This document shows positions 1-7,675 of a stretch of 12,250 bases of DNA, one piece after another. A program made the position numbers and the translations under genes. The DNA is taken from positions 1 through 12,250 of the forward strand of contig PKCW01000267.1 in assembly GCA_002862965.1 (NCBI GenBank), read 5' to 3'. This DNA comes from Pseudomonadota bacterium (lineage in GTDB: Bacteria > Pseudomonadota > Gammaproteobacteria > UBA5335). The notes under the pieces were generated by a model. It worked only from the letters and a program-made list of their open reading frames with translations, ran no database searches and was not told where the DNA came from. The first letter of the stretch is position 1. Each line of letters begins with the position of its first letter.

Positions 1-193
1 GCTGCATGCCGGCGGCCACGGCGCCCGAGGACACCAGACAGACCTGCCTGCCCTGCCCGTGTAGCGCCGCGATCTGGGCCGCCCAACCGGCCAGCGCCGA
101 CTCATCCAGCCCCCGCCCATTGTCGGTCACCAGAGCGCTGCCGACCTTGACCACCCAACGCCGACTCTGCCCCAGCCCCACGCGATCCTTCAT
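1..193 (-). CDS. proB: Glutamate 5-kinase, N-terminal part (runs off the left edge)
   Basis: The first 64 codons of glutamate 5-kinase, which phosphorylates glutamate in the first step of proline synthesis in the cytosol. The visible peptide begins [13 protein letters not shown] and continues into [11 protein letters not shown], the amino-acid-kinase phosphate-binding strand and loop, and later VSSGAVAAG, the second glycine-rich loop of the family. The C-terminal part of the kinase and any PUA domain lie outside the window. I chose the ATG at 193 because GGGGAG stands 7 bases upstream. An in-frame ATG at 217 would add eight residues but has a poorer Shine-Dalgarno. It follows obgE after 99 bases on the same strand, a common gammaproteobacterial order, so it is probably read from the rplU/obgE transcript. 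Confidence 0.9.
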   Translation of the reverse strand, partial: MKDRVGLGQSRRWVVKVGSALVTDNGRGLDESALAGWAAQIAALHGQGRQVCLVSSGAVAAGMQ

Positions 194-292
194 CGACCGA
201 CTCCCCAACGCTGCCATCCGGCGCCTGCAGGCTCGGGCGCGCTCATCCCCGTCACGGGCGGAGACTCCCGCAGCGCCTGCGCCGCATTCGAC

Positions 293-1447
<1,155 letters not shown>

Positions 1448-1705
1448 TCAGTCCGCGAGGATGCTGACGAACTTGCGACTATGGGGCCCCTTGACTTCGA
1501 ACACCACGCGGCCATCGGCCTTGGCGAAGAGCGTATGGTCCTTGCCGCAGCCGACGTTCACGCCGGGATGAAACTTGGTGCCACGCTGGCGCACCAGGAT
1601 GTGGCCCGCGATGACCTGTTCACCGCCGAAATGCTTCACACCGAGACGCTTGGAATGCGAATCGCGACCGTTGCGGGTGCTACCGCCTGCTTTCTTGTGT
1701 GCCAT
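1448..1705 (-). CDS. rpmA: 50S ribosomal protein L27
   Basis: An 85-residue L27, the large-subunit protein whose N-terminal tail reaches the peptidyl-transferase centre. The start [16 protein letters not shown] is the standard family N-terminus, followed by RLGVKHFGG and the conserved [11 protein letters not shown] and [10 protein letters not shown] blocks. There is no N-terminal extension of the kind cleaved in Firmicutes. An AGGT-containing Shine-Dalgarno lies about 8 bases before the ATG. It lies 46 bases downstream of rplU and is almost certainly co-transcribed with it; an intrinsic terminator follows its stop. Confidence 0.98.
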   Translation of the reverse strand: MAHKKAGGSTRNGRDSHSKRLGVKHFGGEQVIAGHILVRQRGTKFHPGVNVGCGKDHTLFAKADGRVVFEVKGPHSRKFVSILAD

Positions 1706-1751
1706 GGATCGATACCTGCTCGCTTGACCCGAATACCGGAAGCCAGATCGC

Positions 1752-2066
1752 TCACGCGCCTTGGATGGCGGTGATCTCGACTTCCGTGAAGGATTGCCGA
1801 TGCCCCTTGCGGCGCATGTAGTGCTTGCGGCGGCGGAACTTGACGATTTCGACCTTGTCGCCCTTGCCGTGACTGCGCACCGTCGCCGTCACCTTGCCGC
1901 CTTCGACGAAGGGGCGACCGACGGCGAGATTCTCGCCTTCGCCGATCAGCAACACCCGATCGAATTCGATCTGGCTGCCCGCCTCCGCGCACAGTTTTTC
2001 AACGCGCAGGACTTCGCCCTGCTGCACCCGATATTGCTTGCCACCGGTATGGATCACCGCGTACAT
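1752..2066 (-). CDS. rplU: 50S ribosomal protein L21
   Basis: A 104-residue L21, a 23S rRNA-binding protein of the large subunit. The start [18 protein letters not shown] is the family's N-terminal strand motif, and the C-terminal basic block [16 protein letters not shown] contacts rRNA. Length matches the bacterial norm of about 103. GGAGA lies 9 bases before the ATG, and a small GCAG/CTGC hairpin (2081-2092) sits just upstream of it in the leader. First gene of the rplU-rpmA-(obgE-proB) unit, divergent from ispB. Confidence 0.98.
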   Translation of the reverse strand: MYAVIHTGGKQYRVQQGEVLRVEKLCAEAGSQIEFDRVLLIGEGENLAVGRPFVEGGKVTATVRSHGKGDKVEIVKFRRRKHYMRRKGHRQSFTEVEITAIQGA

Positions 2067-2117
2067 TACTGACCGTCTCCGCAGGAGCCTGCAAGGCCCG
2101 AGTCACAAAGGTTGGAA

Positions 2118-2146
2118 AGTCTAACCCCGCCTCGAGAACAGGTCAA
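2118..2146 (-). promoter_or_regulatory. Sigma-70 promoter for rplU-rpmA
   Basis: On the minus strand TTGACC (2146-2141), a 17-base spacer and TAGACT (2123-2118) give five of six and four of six consensus matches at the ideal spacing. Transcription would begin near 2111, leaving a leader of about 45 bases before the rplU ATG. This is the best promoter in the rplU/ispB divergent gap and fits a highly expressed ribosomal protein unit. Confidence 0.7.
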
Positions 2147-2158
2147 ACAGCACGTCCG

Positions 2159-2188
2159 TTGACAGTGGCCGCGGGCGGGGCCTGGCAT
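2159..2188 (+). promoter_or_regulatory. Possible ispB promoter
   Basis: A perfect TTGACA (2159-2164) is followed after 18 bases by TGGCAT (2183-2188), which matches the -10 consensus at only three positions. It is correctly placed about 65 bases upstream of the ispB ATG. The weak -10 in GC-rich surroundings makes this tentative. Confidence 0.35.
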
Positions 2189-2254
2189 CCGGCCACGATC
2201 CGCAAGACCCCCACCCGCCAGCCTCAGACGTCAGGCACAAGACGGAACGCATCC

Positions 2255-3232
2255 ATGCACAATCTCGAGATGACGGATATCCTGGGGCCGATCGGGCACG
2301 ACATGCAGCGCATGGACGCCGTGCTCAGGCGCAGCACAGGCTCGATCGTCCCCCTGGTCGGCGAAATCAACCAGCATATCGTCGGCGGCGGCGGCAAGCG
2401 CCTGCGGCCCGCCGTCCTGCTGCTGGCGGCGCGCGCTTGCGGCTATGACGGCGACGAGCATCTGCGGCTCGCGGCGGCCGTCGAAGCCGTGCACACGGCC
2501 ACGCTGCTGCACGATGACGTCGTCGACCGCTCGCGGCTCCGTCGCGGCCGCCCGACCGCCAATCAGGTCTGGGGCAACGAAGCCAGCGTGCTGGTCGGCG
2601 ACTTCATGTATTCACGTGCCACGCAGATGATCGTGGAGAGCGAGCGAATCGACATCGTGGCCGTGCTGTCCACCGCGGCCAACGACATCGCCGAAGGCGA
2701 GGTGGTCCAGCTCAGCAACCGCCACAATCCAGGCCTTACGGAACAGCAGTACTTCGACGTCATCCGCAACAAGACCGCGCGCCTGTTCGAGGCCAGCGCC
2801 CAGGCGGGCGCGCTGATCGCCCATGCGCCCAAGGCCCGTGAACGCGCGCTGGCGCGCTTCGGCGTGCACCTTGGCAATGCCTTTCAGCTCATCGATGACG
2901 CGCTCGATTTCGCCGGCTCGGTCGATGCCATCGGGAAAAACCTGGGAGACGACCTCGCCGACGGCAAAGCCACGCTGCCGCTCATCCACGCCATGCGCGA
3001 GGCTCCGCCAGAACAGGCCGAATGTATCCGTCATGCAATCCGCAAGGGCAGTCTCGAGCGCCTGCCCGACATTCTCGCCGCGATTGAATCGACGGGCGCC
3101 ATCGAATACACTGCACGGCTTGCAGCTCATGAAAGCGAGCAGGCCATCGATGCGCTGTCGGCGCTGGATGAATCGCCATTTCGCGCATCGCTTGCAGCGC
3201 TGGCCCGCTTCGCGGTTCAGCGTGATCGCTAG
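2255..3232 (+). CDS. ispB: Octaprenyl (polyprenyl) diphosphate synthase
   Basis: A 325-residue trans-polyprenyl diphosphate synthase that adds isopentenyl diphosphate units to an allylic primer to make the ubiquinone side chain. The GGGGKRLRP substrate loop (43-52), the first aspartate-rich motif DDVVD (87-91) and the second DDALD (214-218) are all present, as are GDFMYSRA after the first motif and GKNLGDDLADGKATLPL after the second. The C-terminus ...FAVQRDR matches the enterobacterial IspB ending as I recall it. I use the ATG at 2255 (weak GACGGAA upstream). The frame is open back to a TTG at 2159, but those 32 residues resemble no IspB N-terminus and overlap the promoter region. Divergent from rplU; a tRNA-Pro follows 19 bases after the stop. 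Confidence 0.95.
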   Translation: MHNLEMTDILGPIGHDMQRMDAVLRRSTGSIVPLVGEINQHIVGGGGKRLRPAVLLLAARACGYDGDEHLRLAAAVEAVHTATLLHDDVVDRSRLRRGRPTANQVWGNEASVLVGDFMYSRATQMIVESERIDIVAVLSTAANDIAEGEVVQLSNRHNPGLTEQQYFDVIRNKTARLFEASAQAGALIAHAPKARERALARFGVHLGNAFQLIDDALDFAGSVDAIGKNLGDDLADGKATLPLIHAMREAPPEQAECIRHAIRKGSLERLPDILAAIESTGAIEYTARLAAHESEQAIDALSALDESPFRASLAALARFAVQRDR

Positions 3233-3251
3233 CTGCAGGTAGCGGCAAATT

Positions 3252-3328
3252 CGGGGTGTAGCTCAGCTTGGTAGAGCGCTGCTTTCGGGAAGCAGAGGTC
3301 GTAGGTTCGAATCCTGTCACCCCGACCA
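3252..3328 (+). tRNA. tRNA-Pro (anticodon CGG)
   Basis: A 77-base cloverleaf with encoded CCA. Acceptor arms CGGGGTG and CACCCCG pair perfectly. The D-arm stem is GCTC/GAGC. The anticodon stem CTGCT/AGCAG holds the loop TTCGGGA with CGG at positions 34-36, reading CCG proline codons. The T-arm has TTCGAAT, with two G-T wobbles in its stem. It begins 19 bases after ispB with no clear promoter of its own, so it may be cut from ispB readthrough RNA. No terminator with a T-run follows. Confidence 0.96.
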
Positions 3329-3334
3329 CATGAT

Positions 3335-3628
3335 TCAATGACGGCGACGATCCGCGTCGCATCCCGCCGTCTCCCGCGTCGTCGCGGCCTTCGCTGGCGG
3401 CACCGGGTCGAAACCCCATCCACCCCACGGATGACAGCGCATCAAGCGCCGCACGGCATAGCCGCTCCCGCGCCATGGCCCGTGATGCCGCAATGCCTCG
3501 AGGGCGTAAGCAGAGCAGGTGGGGGTGTAGCGGCAGCGGGGCGCCAGATAGGGCGACGCCGCCACCCGGTACAACCGCACCAGCGCGACAAGGGCGTGCA
3601 GCACGCCGCGTTCCAATGCTCGCATCAT
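3335..3628 (-). CDS. yidD: Membrane protein insertion efficiency factor YidD
   Basis: A 97-residue YidD, a small inner-membrane-associated protein thought to help YidC-dependent insertion of membrane proteins. The family core is clear: an amphipathic N-terminal helix with [13 protein letters not shown], then [19 protein letters not shown], then [19 protein letters not shown]. The conserved cysteines are at residues 32, 38 and 65. About 18 extra residues follow the DPVPP motif. GAGG lies 6 bases before the first of two adjacent ATGs (3628 and 3625). yidD usually sits between rnpA and yidC; here neither is nearby. It is divergent from znuA and ends 6 bases from the tRNA-Pro on the opposite strand. 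Confidence 0.93.
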   Translation of the reverse strand: MMRALERGVLHALVALVRLYRVAASPYLAPRCRYTPTCSAYALEALRHHGPWRGSGYAVRRLMRCHPWGGWGFDPVPPAKAATTRETAGCDADRRRH

Positions 3629-3671
3629 TCCATGCCTCGTCCGTCGCCCGCTGGTTCAGCGCAGCCGAACT

Positions 3672-3694
3672 GAAACGTTATACCATTACGGCGA
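3672..3694 (+). promoter_or_regulatory. Zur box upstream of znuACB-zur
   Basis: The left half GAAACGTTATA differs at one position from the left half of the enterobacterial Zur box (GAAATGTTATA, recalled). The right half is degenerate, but the centre is a dyad about position 3683 with CGT-n-AT on one side and AT-n-ACG on the other. TATACC inside it (3679-3684) can serve as a -10, so zinc-loaded Zur would block the promoter. A matching -35 is weak (TTCAGC at 3655-3660). Confidence 0.65.
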
Positions 3695-3729
3695 TGAATG
3701 CCCTCATTTCGCCCAGACAGGCCAAGACC

Positions 3730-4590
3730 GTGAAACGCCGGGCTCTCTTGCTGCTGTGCCTGCTGGCCTGCCATCCGGCCGTCCTTGCGGCGCCTGCGCT
3801 GCGCGTTGCGGTCGGCGTCCCCGTGTTGCAGACCTTCGTGCAGCGCATCGGGGGCGAACGCGTCGAGACGCTCATCCTGCAGGGCAGCGGTGATCCCCAC
3901 GCCTTCGAGCCTTCAGGGCGGCAAATCGCTGCGCTGGCCGATGCACGGCTCTACATTCTGGCGGGACTGCCCTTCGAGTCCGCCTGGTTGCCCCGCCTGC
4001 AGGCCATCCATCCCGGGCTGATGGTCATGGATCTGCGCCGGGCGGTGCCCATCCGTCCCCTCGACGATCCCGGGCCGACCCGCGGCGACGCCGATCGGCC
4101 GGCCGATCCTCACGTGTGGACGGACCCGGCCGGCGCCTTGCGACTGGTCGATGCGATCCGGGACCAGCTGACAGCGCTCGACCCGGCGGGGCAGCCCTCC
4201 TATGAAACGGCCAGCCGGCGGCTGCGCCGCGATCTGGAGGCGCTGGAAGCCGAGATCACACCGCTCCTCGCCCCGCAGCGCGGACGCGCGCTGCTGGTCT
4301 TCCACCCGGGCTGGGGCTATCTGGCCGACCACCATGGCTTGGTTCAGGTTCCGCTCGAGGTCGGCGGCCGTGAACCGGGCGCGCTGCAGTTGCAGCGGAT
4401 CATGGCCTTGGCCCGCAAGGAACGCGCCGGCGCCCTGTTCCTGCAGCCCGGCCATGGCGATCGCCTGGCCCGGCAGGTGGCCGGCGAATTGGGCATCCCC
4501 GTGGTCGTGGCCGATCCGTTGGCGGCGGACTACTTCGGCAATGTGCGCATCCTCGCGCGCGCGCTGGCCACGGCGTCCGTCGCGCCATGA
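3730..4590 (+). CDS. znuA: Zinc ABC transporter, periplasmic zinc-binding protein
   Basis: The cluster A-I solute-binding protein that captures zinc in the periplasm and hands it to ZnuB. With the GTG at 3730 it is 286 residues, beginning MKRRALLLLCLLAC, a normal signal peptide with a likely cut after PAVLA. Expected metal ligands are visible: H57 in GDPHAFEP, H128 in DPHVW, H192 in FHPGWGY and D262 in ADPLAADY. The His/Asp-rich loop of E. coli ZnuA, expected between the first two histidines, is absent; a short Asp/Pro/Arg stretch takes its place. An ATG at 3694 is in frame and would add 12 residues, but it overlaps the Zur box and would be nearly leaderless; the GTG has AGG 8 bases upstream. 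Its stop overlaps the znuC start as ATGA. Manganese as the metal is less likely given the adjacent zur. Confidence 0.93.
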   Translation: MKRRALLLLCLLACHPAVLAAPALRVAVGVPVLQTFVQRIGGERVETLILQGSGDPHAFEPSGRQIAALADARLYILAGLPFESAWLPRLQAIHPGLMVMDLRRAVPIRPLDDPGPTRGDADRPADPHVWTDPAGALRLVDAIRDQLTALDPAGQPSYETASRRLRRDLEALEAEITPLLAPQRGRALLVFHPGWGYLADHHGLVQVPLEVGGREPGALQLQRIMALARKERAGALFLQPGHGDRLARQVAGELGIPVVVADPLAADYFGNVRILARALATASVAP

Positions 4591-5336
4591 CCGCGGCGGT
4601 GCGCATTCGCAACCTGCGGTTCGCCCATGCCGGCCAGCCGCCGGTCCTGAATGGCATCGACCTCGGCATCGCGCCCGGCGAATTTCTGGGCATCCTGGGA
4701 CCGAACGGCGCCGGCAAGAGCAGCCTGATCCAGTTGATGGCGGGCGTACTTCGCCCCGATGCCGGCACGATCGAGATTCTGGGCCGTCCGGTGCGGGAGA
4801 TGCGCCATCGCGTCGGGTACATGCCGCAGCACGCCCCGCACGTCCGGCACATGCCGATCACCGTGTCTGCGCTGGCGCAACTGGGATGCCTGCAGGGCTG
4901 GCGGCCGTTGGGGCGCAGCCGCGCGATCGAGCGCACCCGCGCCGCGGCCGCGCTGGCCCAGACCGAGCTTGCCGAACTGGCGCCCCGCCTGCTGCGCGAG
5001 TTGTCCGGCGGCGAACTGCAGCGCGCCCTGCTGGCGCGCGCCCTGGTCGCCGATCCTGCGGTGTTGCTTCTGGATGAGCCCACGGCGCATATCGATCCGG
5101 CAGCGGAGAGCCGGATCTGGGCCCTGCTGCGCCGCATGACGCCGGCGCGGACGGTGGTGGTCGTGTCGCATGATCCCGCGTTGCTGGCCCGACATGCCGA
5201 TCGCATTGCGCTGCTCAACGGCACGCTGCGCGTGCTTGCGGCCGATGCCCTGGACGCCGCGGCGCTGCAGTGGGCCTACAGCCGCCATCCGGAGCTGCAT
5301 GCCGCCGCGGCTGCGCGACGAGAAGCCGCCGGATGA
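4587..5336 (+). CDS. znuC: Zinc ABC transporter, ATP-binding protein
   Basis: A 249-residue ABC ATPase that powers zinc import. Walker A GPNGAGKS (38-45), Q-loop Q81 in GYMPQ, signature LSGGELQRALL (139-149), Walker B LLLDEP (160-165) and switch histidine H195 in VVVSHD all look functional. The stretch after the Q-loop (HAPHVRHMPIT) carries three histidines. It overlaps znuA by four bases and znuB by four bases (ATGA at both ends), indicating translational coupling in one operon. The C-terminal tail after the ATPase fold is short and alanine-rich. Confidence 0.96.
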   Translation: MTAAVRIRNLRFAHAGQPPVLNGIDLGIAPGEFLGILGPNGAGKSSLIQLMAGVLRPDAGTIEILGRPVREMRHRVGYMPQHAPHVRHMPITVSALAQLGCLQGWRPLGRSRAIERTRAAAALAQTELAELAPRLLRELSGGELQRALLARALVADPAVLLLDEPTAHIDPAAESRIWALLRRMTPARTVVVVSHDPALLARHADRIALLNGTLRVLAADALDAAALQWAYSRHPELHAAAAARREAAG

Positions 5337-6169
5337 GCGCCTTCGTCGACGCCCTGCTCGGCCAGCCCTTCCTGCAGCGGGCGCTGGTCGCGGGTGTGCT
5401 CGCCAGCCTGGGCTGTGGCCTCATCGGACCGTGGGTGCTGATCCGGCGCATGAGCCATCTGGCCGGCGGCATCGCCCATGCGGTCCTCGGCGGCATGGGC
5501 ATCGCCTTCTTTCTGGGCGCCTCGCCGTTGCTGGGCGCGGCACTGGCGGCGCTGGTGGTCGCGCTGCTGATCGGCCTCATCCATCTGTACTGGGAGACCC
5601 AGGAGGACGTCCTCACCGGCGCGCTGTGGTCGATCGGCATGGCCGTGGGCCTGTTGTTCATCCATGGCACACCCGGCGCGGGCGCCGACCTCATGAGTTA
5701 TCTGTTCGGCAACATCCTCCTGGTCAGCGGCAAGGATCTGCTGTTCATGCTGCTGATCGACCTCCTCGTTCTCGGGGTGGTGGGTCTGCTGCATCGTCAT
5801 TTCCTGGCGATCAGCCTGGATGAGGACTTTGCCCGCTCGCGGGGGGTGCCGGTGGCGCTCGTCTATCTGATCCTCCTGACGCTGGTCGCACTGACCGTGG
5901 TGTTGCTGATCCGGGTCGCGGGCCTGATCCTGGTGATGGCCCTGATCACCTTGCCGGCCGCGGCCTCCAGCCTGTTCGCCCGGTCCATCGCAGCGCTGAC
6001 GCTGGGTGCCACGGTCATCGCGATCACCTGCACCACGGCCGGCCTGGCCCTGTCCTATGCGCCCGACTGGCCCGCCGGCCCCACCATCATTCTGGTCTGT
6101 GCACTCGTCTACGGGCTTGCCCTGATCGCCACCACCCTGCAACGCCGCGTCATACCTTCCGGGAGCTGA
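5333..6169 (+). CDS. znuB: Zinc ABC transporter, permease
   Basis: A 278-residue ABC-3 family inner-membrane permease forming the zinc channel with ZnuC. Multiple hydrophobic segments run through the protein, for example around LVAGVLASLGCGLIGPWVLI, LLGAALAALVVALLIGLIHL, LLFMLLIDLLVLGVVGLL and VYLILLTLVALTVVLLI. The family motif SHLAGGIAHAVLGG near the N-terminus and the coupling-type loop with DEDFARSRGVP are present. The start is fixed by the ATGA overlap with znuC; the frame is open upstream but only within znuC. zur follows four bases after its stop. Confidence 0.95.
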   Translation: MSAFVDALLGQPFLQRALVAGVLASLGCGLIGPWVLIRRMSHLAGGIAHAVLGGMGIAFFLGASPLLGAALAALVVALLIGLIHLYWETQEDVLTGALWSIGMAVGLLFIHGTPGAGADLMSYLFGNILLVSGKDLLFMLLIDLLVLGVVGLLHRHFLAISLDEDFARSRGVPVALVYLILLTLVALTVVLLIRVAGLILVMALITLPAAASSLFARSIAALTLGATVIAITCTTAGLALSYAPDWPAGPTIILVCALVYGLALIATTLQRRVIPSGS

Positions 6170-6173
6170 TGCC

Positions 6174-6734
6174 ATGTCCGCCGCACGCATTCTCGGCGCC
6201 CCGGCCGGCGCCCGACACGATCATCGTCATTGCGTGGGACAGGCGCTGGCCGAAGCCGAACGTGCCTGCCGGCAGCAAGGGCTGCGCCTGACCCCCATCC
6301 GGCGTCAGGTGCTGGAACTCATCTGGCAGGATCATCAGCCGGTCAAGGCCTATGATCTGATCGATGCCCTGCGGGATCGCGGCCTCCGGACCGGACCGCC
6401 GACCGTCTATCGCGCGCTCGATTTCCTCCTCCAGGCCGGTTTCATCCATCGTCTCGACACCGTCAACGCCTTTGTCGGCTGCGGGGCCCATGGCCGACCG
6501 CATGCCGGGATGTTCCTCATCTGCCGGGCCTGCGGCGCCGTCCTGGAACTCGATGCCCCCAGCCCCATCCGCCTCATCGGCGTCGAAGCGGATCGGATGG
6601 GATTCGAACTCGTGACCCAGGCAGTCGAAATTCTGGGTCACTGCAGTCGCTGCCGCGCGGCAGGCAAGGCCGTCGACGCGCGCGGTCCCGCAGCCCGTGA
6701 ACCCACCCGTCCGGTCGACCCCGAGCCGGCTTGA
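6174..6734 (+). CDS. zur: Zinc uptake regulator (Fur family repressor)
   Basis: A 186-residue Fur-family repressor that, when loaded with zinc, shuts off zinc uptake. The winged-helix recognition segment GPPTVYRALDFLLQAGF (74-90) closely matches Zur. The structural zinc site is CRAC (C117, C120) plus CSRC (C157, C160), and H106 and H110 in GAHGRPHAG are candidate regulatory ligands. An extra HDHRHC cluster lies near the N-terminus (15-20), and a Pro/Arg-rich tail follows residue 165. GGGAG lies 8 bases before the ATG, within the end of znuB. As last gene of the operon headed by a Zur box it probably represses itself, so repressor and transporter rise together when zinc is scarce. Fur for iron is unlikely given the neighbours. 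Confidence 0.94.
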   Translation: MSAARILGAPAGARHDHRHCVGQALAEAERACRQQGLRLTPIRRQVLELIWQDHQPVKAYDLIDALRDRGLRTGPPTVYRALDFLLQAGFIHRLDTVNAFVGCGAHGRPHAGMFLICRACGAVLELDAPSPIRLIGVEADRMGFELVTQAVEILGHCSRCRAAGKAVDARGPAAREPTRPVDPEPA

Positions 6735-6783
6735 TCCCGCCTGCCCGCGCGGCTGCATGGCGTCGACGCGCCCCGCTGCCATG

Positions 6784-6811
6784 GATGCCGGGTGGCCGCC
6801 TGCGGTAAAGT
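6784..6811 (+). promoter_or_regulatory. Possible panB promoter
   Basis: TAAAGT (6806-6811) is a passable -10 in the 111-base gap between zur and panB, 34 bases before the panB ATG. No convincing -35 lies 16-18 bases upstream. No T-run terminator is visible after zur either, so readthrough from the zinc operon is possible. Confidence 0.25.
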
Positions 6812-6845
6812 TGTCCCCTCTTCACTCGCCGAGACCGTATGCCTG

Positions 6846-7664
6846 ATGTACAGCGGTGATCATGCCTCCGCTCCTCCCGTCACCCTCGATACCCTGCGGC
6901 GCATGAAGGCGGCGGGCGAGAAGATCGTCTCGCTCACCGCCTATGACGCCAGTTTCGCCGCGCAGATGGATGCGGCGGGCGTGGAGTGGGTGCTGGTGGG
7001 TGACTCGCTGGGGATGGTGATCGAAGGTCATGACAGCACCCTCCCGGTGACCCTGGAGACCATGCTTCATCACACCCGAGCCGTTGCGCGCGGATTGCGC
7101 CGCGGATTTCTGGTGGCCGACCTGCCCTTCGGGACGTGCAACACGCCCGAGCAGGCGATGCACAGTGCGGTCCGGCTGATGCAGGAAGCCGGCGCCCGCA
7201 TGATCAAGCTCGAAGGCGGCGCCTTGCAGCGGGAACTGGTGGCGCATCTGACGGCGCGCGGCGTGCCGGTCTGTGCCCACATCGGCCTGCAACCGCAGTT
7301 CGTCCACAAACTGGGCGGCTACAAGGTGCAGGGGCGCAGCGCCGCAGCGGCCGCCGCCATGCGCGAGGAGGCGGTCGCCCTGGTCGCCGCCGGCGCTGAC
7401 ATGCTGCTGCTCGAATGCGTGCCGACCACCCTGGCGGCCGAGATCACCGCCAGCGTGCCGGTGCCGGTGATCGGCATCGGCGCCGGCGCGGCGGTGGATG
7501 GCCAGGTGCTGGTCCTCTACGACATCCTCGGCATCTCGCTCGGCAAACGGCCACGTTTCTCGAAGGACTTCCTCGCCGGCCGGGGCAGCATCGCGGACGC
7601 CCTGCACGCCTATGCCCGAGCGGTGAAACAAGGCGAGTTCCCCGCCGCCGAACACAGCTTCTGA
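6846..7664 (+). CDS. panB: 3-methyl-2-oxobutanoate hydroxymethyltransferase (ketopantoate synthase)
   Basis: A 272-residue TIM-barrel enzyme that transfers a hydroxymethyl group from methylenetetrahydrofolate to alpha-ketoisovalerate, the first committed pantothenate step. Metal and active-site residues fall in family motifs: D53 in VGDSLGM, D92 in ADLPFGT, K121 and E123 in KLEGG, and E190 in LLLECVP. HIGLQPQ and GGYKVQGR are also typical, as is the IGIGAG strand near residue 210. The ATG at 6846 fits the usual length of about 265; the frame is open back to 6792, but those residues look unrelated. The Shine-Dalgarno is poor. panC follows with an 11-base gap. Confidence 0.97.
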   Translation: MYSGDHASAPPVTLDTLRRMKAAGEKIVSLTAYDASFAAQMDAAGVEWVLVGDSLGMVIEGHDSTLPVTLETMLHHTRAVARGLRRGFLVADLPFGTCNTPEQAMHSAVRLMQEAGARMIKLEGGALQRELVAHLTARGVPVCAHIGLQPQFVHKLGGYKVQGRSAAAAAAMREEAVALVAAGADMLLLECVPTTLAAEITASVPVPVIGIGAGAAVDGQVLVLYDILGISLGKRPRFSKDFLAGRGSIADALHAYARAVKQGEFPAAEHSF

Positions 7665-7675
7665 GGCCGGCCGCC

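Noticed and set aside
2159..2254. Longer IspB beginning at TTG 2159
   Set aside because: The added 32 residues do not look like IspB, and the TTG coincides with a TTGACA promoter element.
3252..3328. tRNA-Pro as an integration site
   Set aside because: No integrase, no repeated tRNA 3' end and no shift in composition beside it.
3344..3360. GCGACG/CGTCGC hairpin after the tRNA as a terminator
   Set aside because: It lies in the yidD coding region, is short and has no T-run on either side.
3475..3729. Longer ZnuA beginning at 3475
   Set aside because: The extension overlaps yidD and the Zur box and would bury the signal peptide.
5276..6190. 304-codon minus-strand frame opposite znuB
   Set aside because: Gln/Asp/Arg-rich peptide that mirrors the hydrophobic codons of znuB; no ribosome site or domain.
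6740..6775. GCGCG...CGCGC inverted repeat after zur as a terminator
   Set aside because: Large loop and no T-run; expected by chance at this GC content.
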